From Strigops habroptila (lineage: Eukaryota; Chordata; Aves; Psittaciformes; Psittacidae): 64,000 nucleotides of DNA. The notes below the pieces were generated by a model. The model saw only the letters and a program-made list of their open reading frames with translations. It did not search any database and was not told where the DNA came from. How positions within the stretch are numbered: position 1 is the stretch's first letter; the number at the start of each line of letters is the position of its first letter. Location: assembly GCF_004027225.2 (NCBI RefSeq), contig NC_044289.2:8597761-8661760 (forward strand), written 5' to 3'. Below, piece after piece: positions 29,301 through 42,757 of this stretch. Both the position numbers and the translations under genes were made by a program.

Positions 29301-31599
29301 CCAGGTCAAAATTTCCTCACTGTGTTTGACATAACCTGATAACTACTAAAAGGTCCAAAACCTGTAGACTGAACTGTGACATCTGTGACATGGCTTCATG
29401 GCAGGAAGGGCTTGGAGACAGAAAGGGCTGAGAGTGTTCTTGCCCCATTGCACCATTCCTAGTTCTCATCCCTAGCTGGCTTTACATCCTTTGGATTTTA
29501 TGTGTGTGTGTTTTTAAGCTGGATCAGTTCCCTGAAGTGGATGTCAGACTGATTTCACAACTAGATGGGTCAGCACAGGAAGGACTGTGGTGCATGGAAA
29601 GAAGCAATGAGGAGGGAATCCTGGATTGCTGGAAACCACAATTGCCTCAAAACTCGCCGTAACACAAATCCACAGATCAGGTTAGTCATAGCCTGCAACA
29701 TGCAGCTGATGACTGACCCCATGGGAGAATCACTTCCCAGCAGCGTTGTGCAAGGGGCTGATACTCTGTCTTCCCAAATCCTGGAGGGCTGAAGCTTATT
29801 TGCACACCAAACAAGGCCCAGTTGGAGTTTACCATGCAGAATTGTCCCTCTCTAATATAATTCAGCTGTGTATGTATTTCATTGCAAAGAAAATATACCT
29901 ATGACTTCTACTAGGTTCCTTCCTCAATGGCTATTACATTAGTGCTAAATGTTCATTTGACTTTCATATGCTAAAAGAAGTGCATTGGGCAGGATTCTGA
30001 ATAAACGCAAATTGGAGGTGAAACATCTAAAATATTTGGAGTTACAGGCACAAGCAGGATCCAAGTCAAGCAACTTGTCCTACTTTCTGTCACACAAACA
30101 CTAACCCTTTATAAATAATTAATTTCCAGACTGTTTATTATCCAGGGGAAGTAACAAAACAGTAGTATCACATAACACATCCTAAGAATGCCTTGTTCAT
30201 TTTAAGAGCAAATAAAACTAAATAGCACCAAGTTGTTAGTGATGCAGCCTTCGAGACCAAGCAGAAACACAAAAAGGGGACCTTAATCAGGCTGAGGCCA
30301 CAAAACAAACAGGGGAATGGGTAAAAAAAGAAGGAAAAGAAAAAGGTTGGACAAGAGTGACTTCACATGGACTATCTTCACATAGATACTCTTTGTTTAC
30401 CGTCACGTGGAAATTGCCTCTGCTCATTACATGGTGGGGCTTTCACCAGGGACACCACAGCAGTGCTATTAGAGTGCGAATGGTTTCCACAGCTGCTGCT
30501 GCTGTTACCCTTAGCTGCCTTTCTCACAGGAATAATTTAACACCTATCCACAGGCAGAGAACTGAGCACAGCACCACTTCAAATAATAATCACCAAAATT
30601 AATTACTCCGTCAAGAAAGCAAACTTTTTGTTGTTTTGCTAGCATGGCCCCTCCTCTAATGTGTTTATCATATGTCGCCCAGGAGCTGCTTGTAATGAAG
30701 CAACGACATTCATTCCCATCTGAAGATGAGGCAGAGAAAGAGCAAGAGTGATGTTTCTTCATCACTTCACTGAAGTTCACCTTTCCGTGCAGCACCAGCT
30801 CCAGGGGCAGAGAGCGGATCCTGCCGTGGGGAGAGGATGCTACACCCCACCGACACTGCGGAGGCACAGAGATTCAATCATGCACCTTGTTCCAAAATAT
30901 CATGACACGGTTGCAAGCAGGAAGATGAGAGTTAGATAAAATGGTGGACATTCTAATTTATTTTGCAGCCTTTCAATGGATAGTGCTGACAACTGAGAAA
31001 AGCACAGTTGTTTATTGCTCGTGGGTTTGCTAATACAGCAATATGAGGAATGGGACTGCTTTGGTACTGTCGAACCTCAACAGCACAAAAAGTGTTGGCT
31101 TTTTGTCAATTTAGCTTAAATGACTTCCCACTTTCACTAGTGAAAAGTCCTTTTCTGGCCAGTATTCCAGAGTTTGTGTTGAACTGCCTTTTTTGCTGGC
31201 CTGATTTGAGAGTAAGGTATTGTACTTCTAAAAGTGCTGTTAGCAAAACTGTAATCCAGGCCTCACATGTTATTTTGGTCCATATGTTATTTATTTTAGT
31301 CTCTGAAGGTTCCCAAATACTATATATTTACCCTTGCTCTTTAAAGTTATTGTTAGTTACAAAATATTAGAAACATAGTTTCATCTATAAAATGCATAAT
31401 TAAATTAATCTTTACCATACTTTTTTTTACATCATACAGGAAATATTTTAGTCTGATGAATACCATGGACATATAATTAGTACTTTCTACCATAAACTAG
31501 ATTACAACTTACACTGTCCACCCTGGCTCCAAAAATCCTTGCAGATTTTAATTCAATTGCTCCACTTTATCTGGATGAAAGCATTTGAATTCTATTATT
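23317..31599. other. Intergenic DNA, no gene seen
   Basis: AT-rich DNA with the repeat relic at 24500 and a small inverted repeat CTTTGTGT-GTA-ACACAAAG at 26216-26234. Open frames of 80-135 codons on both strands look like chance. Confidence 0.55.
24500..24580. repeat. Ancient repeat relic (TTGACTTCAGTGGG)
   Basis: TGCAATCCTGGTCCC then GCCATTGACTTCAGTGGG resembles the CATTGACTTCAATGGGAG segment common in old sauropsid repeats. It is short and diverged. Confidence 0.35.
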
Positions 31600-31925
31600 A
31601 TTATTCAGTGCGGATTTGTGCCTTTATATAGGTTAGATGTGGTAGAAGATTTAAACAGAAGCTTAGTGGAAGTCTCAAATTAGGCATTTGCATCTATATT
31701 TAGGCATCTACGAGATTTTAAATGCTGAACATCTAATTTTTCTAGCTGAGGTTTGCCTAAGTTAGGGTTTAATGGGAATCAAGGCTGGATGATAAAAATA
31801 GAGGGAAACTAATTTTGAGGTATTTCTGAATTTCAATGGGAATCAGGCTCAGAGTCTTTTGAAAGCCCTCTTACATGCCTGTCTGTGCCTTTCAACGCTT
31901 AAACACCTTTCAGAATCTGGCAGGA
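31600..31925. repeat. Ancient interspersed repeat relic (TTAGGCATCT family)
   Basis: The stretch contains TTAGGCATTTG, TATATTTAGGCATCTACGAGATTTT, TTGCCTAAGTTAGG, TTTCAATGGGAATCAGGCTC and TTTTGAAAGCCC. These words recur in old sauropsid repeats as I remember them. Part of it is repeated at 32138-32165 in this window. The family name is not resolved. Confidence 0.45.
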
Positions 31926-32084
31926 CGCTTTGGATAAATGTTTAACAGTAAACCTAATAAAATCGCCTTGTCCTCTTTGATTTGTTCATTCCACTGCCTG
32001 AGAAACATTTAGATATTTTTGGCACCAAGACATCCCTTGAGGTAGATCTGCTCTTTTTAATTTCAGCTGAAGATAAGTCAGATG

Positions 32085-32190
32085 TGGTTGCAATTTAAAG
32101 ACATTTTAAAAATGGGATCCTGGAATTAGCCATGCGCTTCTATATTTAGGCATCTCCCAGATTTAAACACAGAGCTCCTGGTCAGGGTAT
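32085..32190. repeat. Second copy of the TTAGGCATCT-type relic
   Basis: TCTATATTTAGGCATCTCCCAGATTTAAA mirrors TCTATATTTAGGCATCTACGAGATTTTAAA about 450 bases upstream in the same orientation. This shows directly that the two stretches share an origin. Confidence 0.5.
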
Positions 32191-32331
32191 TGATCTGCGG
32201 TTCCTTGCTGGAGCCAAGGGTTCCGCGGGGCGCGCAGCCTCCGTGGGGCTGCTGCAGGAAGCAGAGGCAGGCCATTTATTCTCCTATTACAGAGCCATTC
32301 CTGTGTTTATACCATCTTGTTTAGCTTACTC

Positions 32332-32378
32332 CTAATGCACATCCTAAGACGTACCTCTAATACACATCCTAAGACATG
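32332..32378. repeat. 25-bp direct duplication
   Basis: CTAATGCACATCCTAAGACGT and CTAATACACATCCTAAGACAT are repeated at a 25-base period, with few mismatches. Confidence 0.75.
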
Positions 32379-32887
32379 TTTATGAAAATTCTTTATAAGC
32401 AAAATATTTTACTTCCATTGAGTAAGTTCAGATACAGAACAGCCTCAGCACTATGGGCTGGTTCAACTGCACTCTTGCTCTCTCCCTGTGCATCTTTCAT
32501 TTAAAAATTCAGCCTTCAGCCCACCCACATTACCACAGCAAGACCCAATAATTGTAACATATGGATTCTCAACCAACCTTGTGCTGGTTTTGCTAACATG
32601 TTTGCAAGCAGTAATTATTCTTCTGAAGATTAAATACCACTTAGAGCTGCAGAAGGTAAGTTGTTAGCTGGAGAATGAGCAACTGGGCTTTGGACTCATT
32701 TTGGGGTTTAATTCTTTAGATGCTTCTTCAGAGCAGACAGTGTATCCTTTATGAAGCACATATTCCCAAGGTGTGATCCTCCACTGTCTGCTAATTGGGA
32801 AATGTTACATCAAATGGGCTTAAATCAATGGCATCAGTGAACTGGCTAAGCATCAAAACCATGCCTTGATCTTAAAAAGATCTTGAG

Positions 32888-32950
32888 CATTTACAGATCC
32901 CACTGACTTCATTTGTGGGTGCTCAGCACTTCTGAAAATCAGGCAAGAAG
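32888..32950. repeat. Ancient repeat relic (CTGACTTC...GGTGCTCAGCACTTCTGAAAATCAGGC)
   Basis: CCCACTGACTTCATTTGTGGGTGCTCAGCACTTCTGAAAATCAGGC closely follows a frequent old repeat word (GGGTGCTCAGCACCTCTGAAAATCAGGCC) as I remember it. Confidence 0.45.
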
Positions 32951-33701
32951 CTTTTAAAGATTAAACAATACCCTGACTCCATCAGGAAGTAAAATCATTT
33001 AAAATTTGAAGAGAGACACATAAAAAGGGGACATGACATCCAAGAGATATTTTATTATATTAGACAGCAAATTCATAGGAAATGCTTTTTCAGAGAAGTG
33101 ATTTATTGCACTGTGGGACTCGTGGCCACCGAAACAAGGATTTAAAAGTTTCATACGCAGACTAGGTGACAGAACTATCTTTGTTTAACTGTTATAGCTA
33201 ATGGCATTTCTGCAAGGGTTGTTTAACCTCAGGCTTCAGGGTCTAATCCATACTCTGATTTTCAGGTCAAGATGAAACCTAATGTGGTGGCTGATTATTT
33301 TGCATGGTTTTTTACATTATCTTTCCTGAGCATCAAATGATGTTCAGTACCAAAAGTGGTTATTGAATGATACAGACACCTTTCCCTGGCTTAGTCCTAC
33401 ATAGTCATTTTTGTTGTCATAAAATCTAGTTTTGGTGTTCAGACACTGCAGAAAAGGTACTTTGCAAGAGAAATTCTGCCTCTAGGAGATAGAGATGATG
33501 AACTCTACAAGCACAGCAGTAACCAGCTACTTGGATAAAAGTTTTCTTCCCTGGGTGCTATTAGTCCCCAGAGTCTTACTCCACATGGACCTGATCCCAC
33601 ATGCCCTAATCTCAGATTCATCAGGATTTGGGTGGTTGCCACTTGCCATACCCTGAACTCAGCTTTCTCTTGCATTATTTATGTTTATTCTTTCCTGGAA
33701 A

Positions 33702-33724
33702 TAAAAAAAAAAAAAAAAAAAAAA
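33702..33724. repeat. Poly(A) tract
   Basis: An uninterrupted run of about 23 A. No SINE or pseudogene body is recognised on its 5' side. Confidence 0.85.
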
Positions 33725-34334
33725 GTAAAAATATTTTACCTGCTTTTTAAACTCATAAATATAACATATCAAAGGCAATTTGGCAAACCTGCTTTATGGC
33801 TAGAGGCCCACCAGGGCTCTGCCCACTTAGTTAAACTCAATCTTGCTGAGGCATCTTTCTGCCTCTGAAGAATCTGTCACTTGGAGCCAATCGATCACAG
33901 TGATGTCCCATCCTTTCTCAGCACTCGAATGCATGTTTCTTTTTATTTGCCCATTCCTTCGCTTCCTGCTATCTATCTCCCTCAAGATTTCTTTTCCTTA
34001 TTTTTAATACCTTTTCCAAGTTGTATCTCTACAATCTATTTACCCACTGTGATCATCAGACTAAAACCAGAAAGAGTCTGAAGCTCATATTCCCAGCAGG
34101 CTGAAATCTGATTTCCTCTGCCTGTTTTATTCACATATCATTGATGATAGTATCTGGAAAACTGAATATGCACTGGGTTTGGATGAATAAATTTCACAGA
34201 GGAGTGAGATAAACACAGCATTATGCCTTGTAGGTATTAAGAGGAGAAAAAAAACACACACACACAAAAAACCCAGACATTAGCTTTATTTACTCCAAAA
34301 GCTCAAAAATTACCTTAAAGTTATCTGAGCTTTT

Positions 34335-34457
34335 AATATATATATATAAAAATATATATATACACAAAGGATATATATAAATACTGAATATATATATGCT
34401 GGAAATAAATATATACATATATATATACACACACACTGGAGATATATATATATACTG
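34335..34457. repeat. AT microsatellite with an embedded CTGGA(A/G)ATA(A)AT motif
   Basis: TA-dinucleotide runs are broken by GCTGGAAATAAATATA, CACTGGAGATATATA and TACTGGAAATG, so the tract is a degenerate minisatellite as well as a TA repeat. It probably varies in length between individuals. Confidence 0.85.
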
Positions 34458-37400
34458 GAAATGTTCTGTTTACTTTCTGGGGGTTTGTGACCTTAGGATG
34501 AACCCCACAGAGACCCCACATTTTCAAGCTTTCATTATTATCACATATTTTTTAAGATTACTTTACAGATCTGCAGAAGAAAGGCTTCTCTTACAACCAT
34601 TTGTTTCTCTAGGAACTTCAGTTCTAAATGAAACAGCAAATATCGTGGGAGTTAGTAACCCAAAACCTAACAGTTTGTATCAAGAAACTGTTTGATAAGA
34701 ACACCGAGTGCTCTGAATAGTAGTCATTCATTTTCAGAAGTGCCATCAGCTGGCCATGTAATAGTAGGTTCCCAAAATTATGGAATTTTGCATAAATATC
34801 TCCTCAAACAGGCACTAGTGAATCAAAACTTTTTTCTCTATTTATTTGCACATGCATGGATGGAATTTCCATCATATCTCACAGATAACACATGATTACA
34901 TGAAAGGCTTGATTAAAAAACAGAAAATCAGTTTTTCTTGAATAAATGCTGAAAGTAGGATGTGAGGTAGAAGAGAGGCTGGTGGACCACCTGAGTTATG
35001 GGGCCAGAGCCTCAGCTGTTGCCCATCATATTGCTGCTGTTGGAGCCCACTTAAATCCACCCCATCTCCCTAAAACTCCTGGCAGTGAGCAAGGAACAAG
35101 CCAAAGGTTGGGAGGATGCATGTGGGATGCTGTTCTCTGGCTGTGGAATAATAGCACAAAGGAAGAGCTGGACATCCCACTCCTTAGGATTTATGGAGAT
35201 TAAGCAGGTGAATTTATGGGTTATTTTGTGCTTCCCCTCTTGTATTACAGTAGCATTCTTTAACTAGACTGGGTGCTAGTGAGCTAGTTAATTGGTACCT
35301 TCAGGACTTCTCACTGAGCCATGGCAGAAATTGGAGGGGAGGCTGCAACACCCCATTGGGACCAGCAAACCTGGTGTTTGTGCTGTGACTTGATCAAGCT
35401 TTCCTTCATTCATGAAACTCCAAGTCCTTCTTAATTTTTTATCTGCACAAAACCTTATTATGGAGTTGCTGCTCCTGATTCACTTTCTGTAGGTACCTGA
35501 ATCTTTGAAAAGCTGCTTAACCCTGGGGAACACCCACAGCGCTTCATTGCAAAGAAGGGGAGCAGAACATTTTTAAGAAGTTATACCCATATAGTACAAC
35601 TCCATGACTTGAGGTAAATCCAGCCTAGCCCAGAAACTGTATCCTGGGTTACTCATGCAGAGTATCCCTTCCAAGAGGCTGCTTGTTTGTGTATGGCTGC
35701 CACAGGCTATTGCAGCAAAATTCCTTGTGCTGAAGCAACTCCATCTGTACAGGCAGGGCCTGAAATAATGCACAGTGAGGCAACATGTAGCTCATGTGTA
35801 CCAGCCAGCACCTCCAGATGTAAACCCTAACTGATCTGAACTCTGTTCTCCTTACGTACCACCCTATTAATGCAATTAAAAATATAGAGAAACAAAGCTG
35901 GAGGGAGAAATTCTCACTGTTTATGTTGATATCATGCATCCAACAGACCTCCCTCTTCTGTGGAGGAGTTACAGAATGCATTAATTGAGCTTCAGGGTGG
36001 CTGATAATTACATAATTGCAGACTAATTTCCCCTTTCCTAGAGGTGAAGTTACATTGGTAGCAAAAAAACTGCACAACTCCTGAAAAGCAGAAATGCTCT
36101 TGCAGACATGAGACCTGATCCTGTCCCGTCTAGGGCTATATTGGCAAGAACCTCATAAAAGGGAGAGATGCGAGTGGTGCAGGTATTATGGATGGCACGG
36201 AGCTGCAGGCAATGGCTGGTGTGGTCCAGCCACACACGCCTTCCCCTCCTTGCTGGATGGACCCACAAGTGTGTTTTTTGATTTACCCATCACGTTGTTT
36301 AGTGCTGATACTCAAATGTCAAACTACTTAGTTTGGAGAGGCTTTGGCTCTCTGAACATGACAAAGACTTGCTGCCACCATCCTTCCTCCTCTCATCTCT
36401 GGCTGGAAACAGGGATGGCAACAAGCAAGTACTTTGGCTCATCCAAACTGTAGCTTCACCCTAGGAGGAAACGCCAGGTCTCCCAATTGTAAGCTGCTTG
36501 TGCTTTGTCGTTTTCTGTGTTTAAATAGTCCTGAGCACGCTGACTGCCCAAAATAAATAGTGAGGGGATGGAGCGAGGGTGATGACTGCTCCCTGATTAT
36601 AAGGTAGGTGGTGATAACATTTCTACTTTCATTGTGTCAGAGAGAAGTAAAACTCCACACCTTGATGATGCATGATCAGGTCTTTCAACCCTCGGGCAAT
36701 AACTTTATACCTTCTTTGACATAGCTGCAGGGATGACAAATATACGTGTGTTTCTTAAGACTACTTCAGGTGGTCTCTGAAGGCCCGAGTTCTTCCTAAA
36801 TCTTTTGCTTTTCCCAAAATAATAAAAAAGATTTCTCAACCATCTTACAACCTATTGGCAGCCCTATAGCTTCAGACTCAAATTGCAACTCAAAAAGTTT
36901 TGTAGGAAACAAGTCTGCAAATGTATTTAGTGTATGAAAAACGATTTTCTAAAAAACATACAAGATGTTCTATTTCACCTAATTCTCTGTATTGATTTCT
37001 GTGGCATCATCTTCTTCCTTCTCTTCTTTTAATGCATTTCTATTTCTTCCAAACACACAAAAAACCCTGTTTCTTTTACAAAACAGAACAAAGAAGTTTT
37101 CCTACCCAATCAGTAATTTCGTTTTCTTTTGTAATTGTAAAAAGAAACTCCTGGAAAATCAATATATTGTTGCCAAGTCATACACAACCGGGAATGGATC
37201 AAGCTTAGTAAATAAAGGAAATTGCAATTCTTTTTCCTCTCTTTGGTCACCCTTTAGTGCATGCAAGGTGACTGCCAATCTCTGTGGTGCTTTCCTCCCC
37301 ACTTCCCCATCCATTCTCCCCTTCTGCCCGAAAATTTAAAAGTTAATCCCGGAGATGAAAAGTTTGAAAATAATTGGTTTTGGAGACAAAACTCCTGATG

Positions 37401-40400
37401 TCCTAAATTACAGCAACCCCCACCCCGAAGTGACTGGCTCCTTAAAGTAATCTGACCCCTCTCAATTAACTAGCACAGAGATAAAGATTGCTCATGCTAA
37501 AGTTGTCACATAACACCAGGCTTAGAAATTGGAAAATCTCAAATAAAAGAAAGATACCTGTTCGGCTGTACCAATAGTTTCAACGTATATCAATATTTGG
37601 ACACGATTTATTCTCTTGATGTGCAAAACTGAGTGAATTTATGTACCTAAACCTAACAAGAAGGGCTTCTTGTCAAATCACCACTTTAATTAAAATGTAT
37701 AAGAGACCATTTACTAGCTGAAGCTTTGAGAGAGCTAGGATCTCTGTTGCTTTTTTCAAGGCACAACTGTCATCTGCAAAATATACACACAGAGTTTTGA
37801 AGCTCAGATGTGAGCCACTTACAAATCCAAGGGGGTCAGAAAAAGATGTTTTACTGACTTGATTTGCACCTGCAATTAAACAGATGCACAGGCTAGGCTA
37901 ATTTACACTGAAACTTAATTGCAAGCATAAATCTTGTGCATACAAATGACATATAAATAAAATATCTCCTAGATGCCTATGATCTGTCACACAAAGGAGC
38001 CAAGAGTCCCATATCTCCTTTTCTTCATGGTTACAGGTCTCACTCTGGGACATGGAATTACTCTAATGCATTTGTCCTCTTCCCTGAAAATACCTAACTG
38101 GGATGTCAAAAAAATAAATCAGGATCCAGTTTGTCCTGGAGTACCTTTAAACAGATATACTATTAACTAACAATTAATCAGCAAAAAGAGTGTGGGGAAA
38201 CACAAGCATGCAGGATATAATTTATTAACTGTAATTCCAGCTTGTTTGAGTGTCCTGTGAAGGTGCTTTGCTGCCCTTGAGGTTTTTGTGGAGGGAACCA
38301 GTACTAAGTGTTATAAGGAATAGGTCAAGAGATTCTAGATTCGCTGAGGCCATTTTTATCTTCTAAACAATATTTCATGTGTGGAAGGCCCTTTGAGACT
38401 CCAGGGGTGAGCAGTGTACAGCTGGACCAGCGTCCTCTATGTGAGTGCCAAGTTTTTGGTTAAGCCCAAAGGAGGAGGTAAAAAGAGGAACATCCAAAAA
38501 AGAACAAAAAGCAACCCAAGTTGGGTGTTTCCCCTGAAAACATACCTCACATAACAATTTATTTCCATATAAACTTGGATATTTGGGGGCTTTTGAGGAG
38601 CCTGAATAAGGAGATTGAATGAGGCTAAGATGTAGAGAGCTCAGAGATCTAAAATCCTATCATGCCTGGACCAGCATGCAGCACCCTCTCAATAATGTCG
38701 ATATCTCTATAGAGGCTTATATTGAAATAGGACTAGATATTTTGGGGGTTGAATTTTAATTTCATTTTGTCACATGGCTGCCCAGTTAAGAGGCTGCTAG
38801 TTTTTTGTTTCTGTTCCATAAAATGTATTCTCTAGGTTTTTCCTACTGAGTTATGAGCCTGCTGTTATTCTGATAAGCCTGTTTATGGTGTGACCTACTT
38901 AACCAGAGCTCTGGTGGCTGGAGGCTGACAGTAGTGCAAAGACTAAAGGCCACAAACAGGAAAAGATATCATATGAAAAAAAGTTTTCAAGCTTTTGTCC
39001 TTTGCATGCTGCAAGGTGTCAAGCACTGAACCAGCGCTGAGACCATTGTTCAAGCCGACTGCTCTTTTCAAATGGAAATGTCTGCAAAAGCCATGTCAGC
39101 AAAAGGAATTCTTTGCTTCCTACAATAAAACCTGTGGCCTGTTAGTCAATACTTAGGACTTGTTACTAGGTTTTAAAGCTCCTTTTAGGCACAGTTTTAG
39201 CCTAATCTGGCTGTATCAATAGCACGGGAAGCTGCAAGGTTATGTTGATTTTGACTTGCGAATGTCAAAAGTCTGGTTTATAGTTTCCACCAGTGCAATT
39301 GTCTTTTAAAAAGTATCTTTCTGCAGAAGGTGCTGGAGCAGCGCAGGACTAGCTACGTCCACACAGGAAACAGGATCAAGGATTTCCAAAGGTCTGTTGA
39401 TTTTTCAGCTTTCATGGTCTGAAGATATATTTCTTTTGAAGTGTCTCAAATAGGGTAGTATCCAATTATATTTGTAATCCCAATCTAATTCAATCAGGGC
39501 CTCCAATTATAGCTGATCTGTCTCTTAATCTAGTTAAAGCCTGTAGAGTAGACTGCACCTTAGCTGACATAACTAAATTAAAAGTCAAGCTGTTGAACAC
39601 TTGTAACCAGGGATAACCAAGTTACAACCAGAACCAGCTGGAAAGTGGGAGGTTTGCAAGGGGAATGAGCCAATCTTCATTTAATGTCCAAACCCTGCAT
39701 CACTTCCCCTTGCAGCTAGCACTGACAAGTTTCTAATTACCAAAGGCCTTAAAAATCACTTTTGGGCTGAGCCAAATACAACTATTTTATCTAGTTGTTT
39801 TCTTCCTATTGAATGAACACTTCACCCCAGCTCCCCCAGCAGTGGGCTTAGGAGCACTGACGCAGTTCCACTTCACAAGTGCATTACCTTGCAACTCCTT
39901 GGAGGAAGTGGCCTAGCAGCTGCTTGGCATCTTACCTGCTCACTGTGTGGCCATGACACATCCGAAACAACCAGGCAGACATGCTGGTCCTGTACAAATC
40001 CACCCCACTTCTACAAGACAGCCTTACCCAAAGAGCTTCCATGCAGTGCACACTGATGGACAGGAGATAGATGACCTGACACTCATTGGTGACGGACAAT
40101 GGTTAAGGTGCATCACCTACGCTGCTAGAGGGAGTAATCAGACAGCATTAAAAGTCTTGTAGGTATATAAGCAGACAGATTCTGAAAGTACTGTCAGGGG
40201 AACTTTAGAGGCAGTGGTATCCCTGCTAGCCAATGATGCTGCATCAATGTGACTTTAGAAAACACATCACTCTAGTTAACTAACCAATGTTAAAACCAGC
40301 AGGTCCTAAACCAGTTTGATCAGCCAGTGCGGATGGGGTTACAGTGAAACAACTGAGCTTCAGAGGTGGGAATAATTTAGAGTTGTGTGTTTTGGTTTTG

Positions 40401-41141
40401 TTATTTGGGGATTTCTTTTTAATTTATACCAGAATTGGCTGGCTGAAGTGACCTTGGCCAACAAAACAGCAAAGATGTCCTATTGTGTTTAATCATACTG
40501 TGGGGCAGCTATTAAATTTAATTAGTTCTCTCCCAACTGCCAGTTGCTCAGTTTCAATTTATTTACCCACCAATTCCAGACCCACCATTTCAGTTTTAAG
40601 GGCTGTACTTTAGCAGCCTTGATGAAAACAAAAGTGTTTCAACTATTTTGAGAGACAATGTATGAACTCTCAACAATCGTTTCCTTTGTTTGAAGAGAAA
40701 ATTGAGTAGCAGCACTGTCTCTTGCTGGAAGCAGTGTCTGACAGCAGGAACACCTTGCATAAAATGTCCGTTTGGCCTGAACTTTCTGATCTGACTTCAG
40801 ACTTGTTTAGAAAGGCCCATGCATTCTCTTGAGTACAGTATTACAGCTACATGGCGATATAGCATCCAAACTGAATAAACGCTCTGGGATTTATAGCGTC
40901 ATACCTGTAGTTTGAACTTTTGGTGATGAATTAGAATGCAATTTTTAAGTTGGCCAATCTAAGTCAAGATACTGAATAATATCAAAAGCGTAGTCTTAAC
41001 TTCAGAGGGCCGATTCTGGTGTGGCACTTCAGCATCTCTTTGAAAACCCAGACAAAATCCTTTCAATCATTCATTTAAAATAATGGTATTGGAAATTTTA
41101 TCAGAACTGGAGATATGCATTTAAATCAGCATTTCCTCAAA

Positions 41142-41248
41142 TAACATTACTTATTACATTATTATATTATTATTACAATACATTATTATTTTATATATTA
41201 TAATAATAGTTATTACATTATTATTACTTATAACATTATTATTACTAT
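41142..41248. repeat. Degenerate TTA/ATT microsatellite
   Basis: About 100 bases are built from TTATTACATTA-type units. Confidence 0.85.
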
Positions 41249-41919
41249 CTTTGAGTCGGCCAAGAATGATCTGTAGGAAAGTTGGAACGAGCAGAAGGAA
41301 GGGATATCTTTCTTCCAAACTTTTCTCTCAGTACAAGTTCTCTAAACTGTGAAAATAGAATACCATTCAAAGTAAATTATGGAGATGTTCTAGACCAATC
41401 ACGCTATTATATCCTCTCTATTTGCCCCTCATTCCTCGCAAGAACAGTGGAGTCCTAAGCTTGATCATTTTAGATATTTAAGTCATCTTTCTGCAATTAA
41501 GCTAACACTTCAAAAAAAGTTCAATTCATAGGTTTTTTGTCCTCTCTTTCTTTCAGGCTGTCATTTGGCTAATTTTTGTTGACTTCATTCTATTCATGGG
41601 TTTAAGTATTAATGGTTTGTTTTGTTTTTTCCTATTGCCTTCCAGTGGTAACAGTTGAAGACAGGGGATTGGAGATTTTTCAGTGTTGTTAATTTTTGTT
41701 ATTAACTAAAAGCTGAGCTATCAAAGACCAGATGGCACCTCCAAAGCCTGCTAATACTCTGAATCTCCACTAACCATTGGTTGTTGGTCCTTCGCTTAGT
41801 ATGGCATGAACCAAATTCACCCACACGGAAACTAGCCAAACTTAGGACTGGGATATAACTGATAAAACTAATTGGAAAAACTGCTGTAGCCAAAGAAATA
41901 GAATTAGGTCTACGATATT

Positions 41920-41941
41920 AAAAAAAAAAAAAAAAAAAAAA
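41920..41941. repeat. Poly(A) tract
   Basis: About 22 A in a row. No retroposed gene body is recognised upstream. Confidence 0.85.
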
Positions 41942-42715
41942 TCTTATTAATTATAGTCGTAAAAGCAGAAAATGAGAGATAATTTTCCTAAGTAAAAGCC
42001 CCCTGCTAAGTGGTGTTTTGACATCTGAAAATAATTCAGTTTCGATCTTGGTGCTTCACTGAAATGAACAAGGAAATTCATAATTCTCTCTCAGAGCTAT
42101 TGTTTCAAGCTGTCTCCACACAGATGACTGCAGACTGCTTGAGCCCAGTAAGCAGATTTTCTTTGCAACCACCAGGAACACTGACCTGGGAAGAGACCTT
42201 TTGGAACCAAGCTCAGTTCTTGCTAGGGCAGGCAACATGTTCCATGTGCTTTTCATGAGCTGCTTTTTAGGATAACATGATGGCACAACATATCAACAAA
42301 CAGATTATGAAGCAGTATTACGTGCAATTCTGTCATGGTTATCTGATATGGTAAGGATACAGGGGGAAATAATTTATTATGTACTAAGTTGTACCTAGCA
42401 TTGCCATCTGATTAAATATTTCACCATCACATTCAGACATAGTATGGTATTCACTCATTTCAATACCTCATAATCAAAAATCATTAGCCTGATTCCCAAT
42501 TATGAAGGGGATTTACCAATGGCAAATGGCACCCCTTGTGCACTGGTGGCAGGGGCTGCCAGCTCATAGTGCTTATTCCGAGACCCTTACAGCACTGCTG
42601 GACCTACCCCCCCTGTAATAAGGGAGAATAATTAGACATCTCCAAAGGCTCTGTTACAGCTTAGTGTTAAAACAAAAGGTTTGTGTACCTTGTCTGGAAG
42701 GAAACGATCTCACAG

Positions 42716-42757
42716 GATTCCTGTTACTATCATTGTTACTATCATTCCTGTTACTAT
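42716..42757. repeat. Short tandem repeat ATTCCTGTTACTATC / ATTGTTACTATC
   Basis: A 15-base unit, a 12-base variant and the 15-base unit again lie head to tail. Confidence 0.8.

Noticed and set aside
34333..34527. Open frame on the minus strand across the AT microsatellite
   Set aside because: The product is a Tyr/Ile repeat made by the TA tract.
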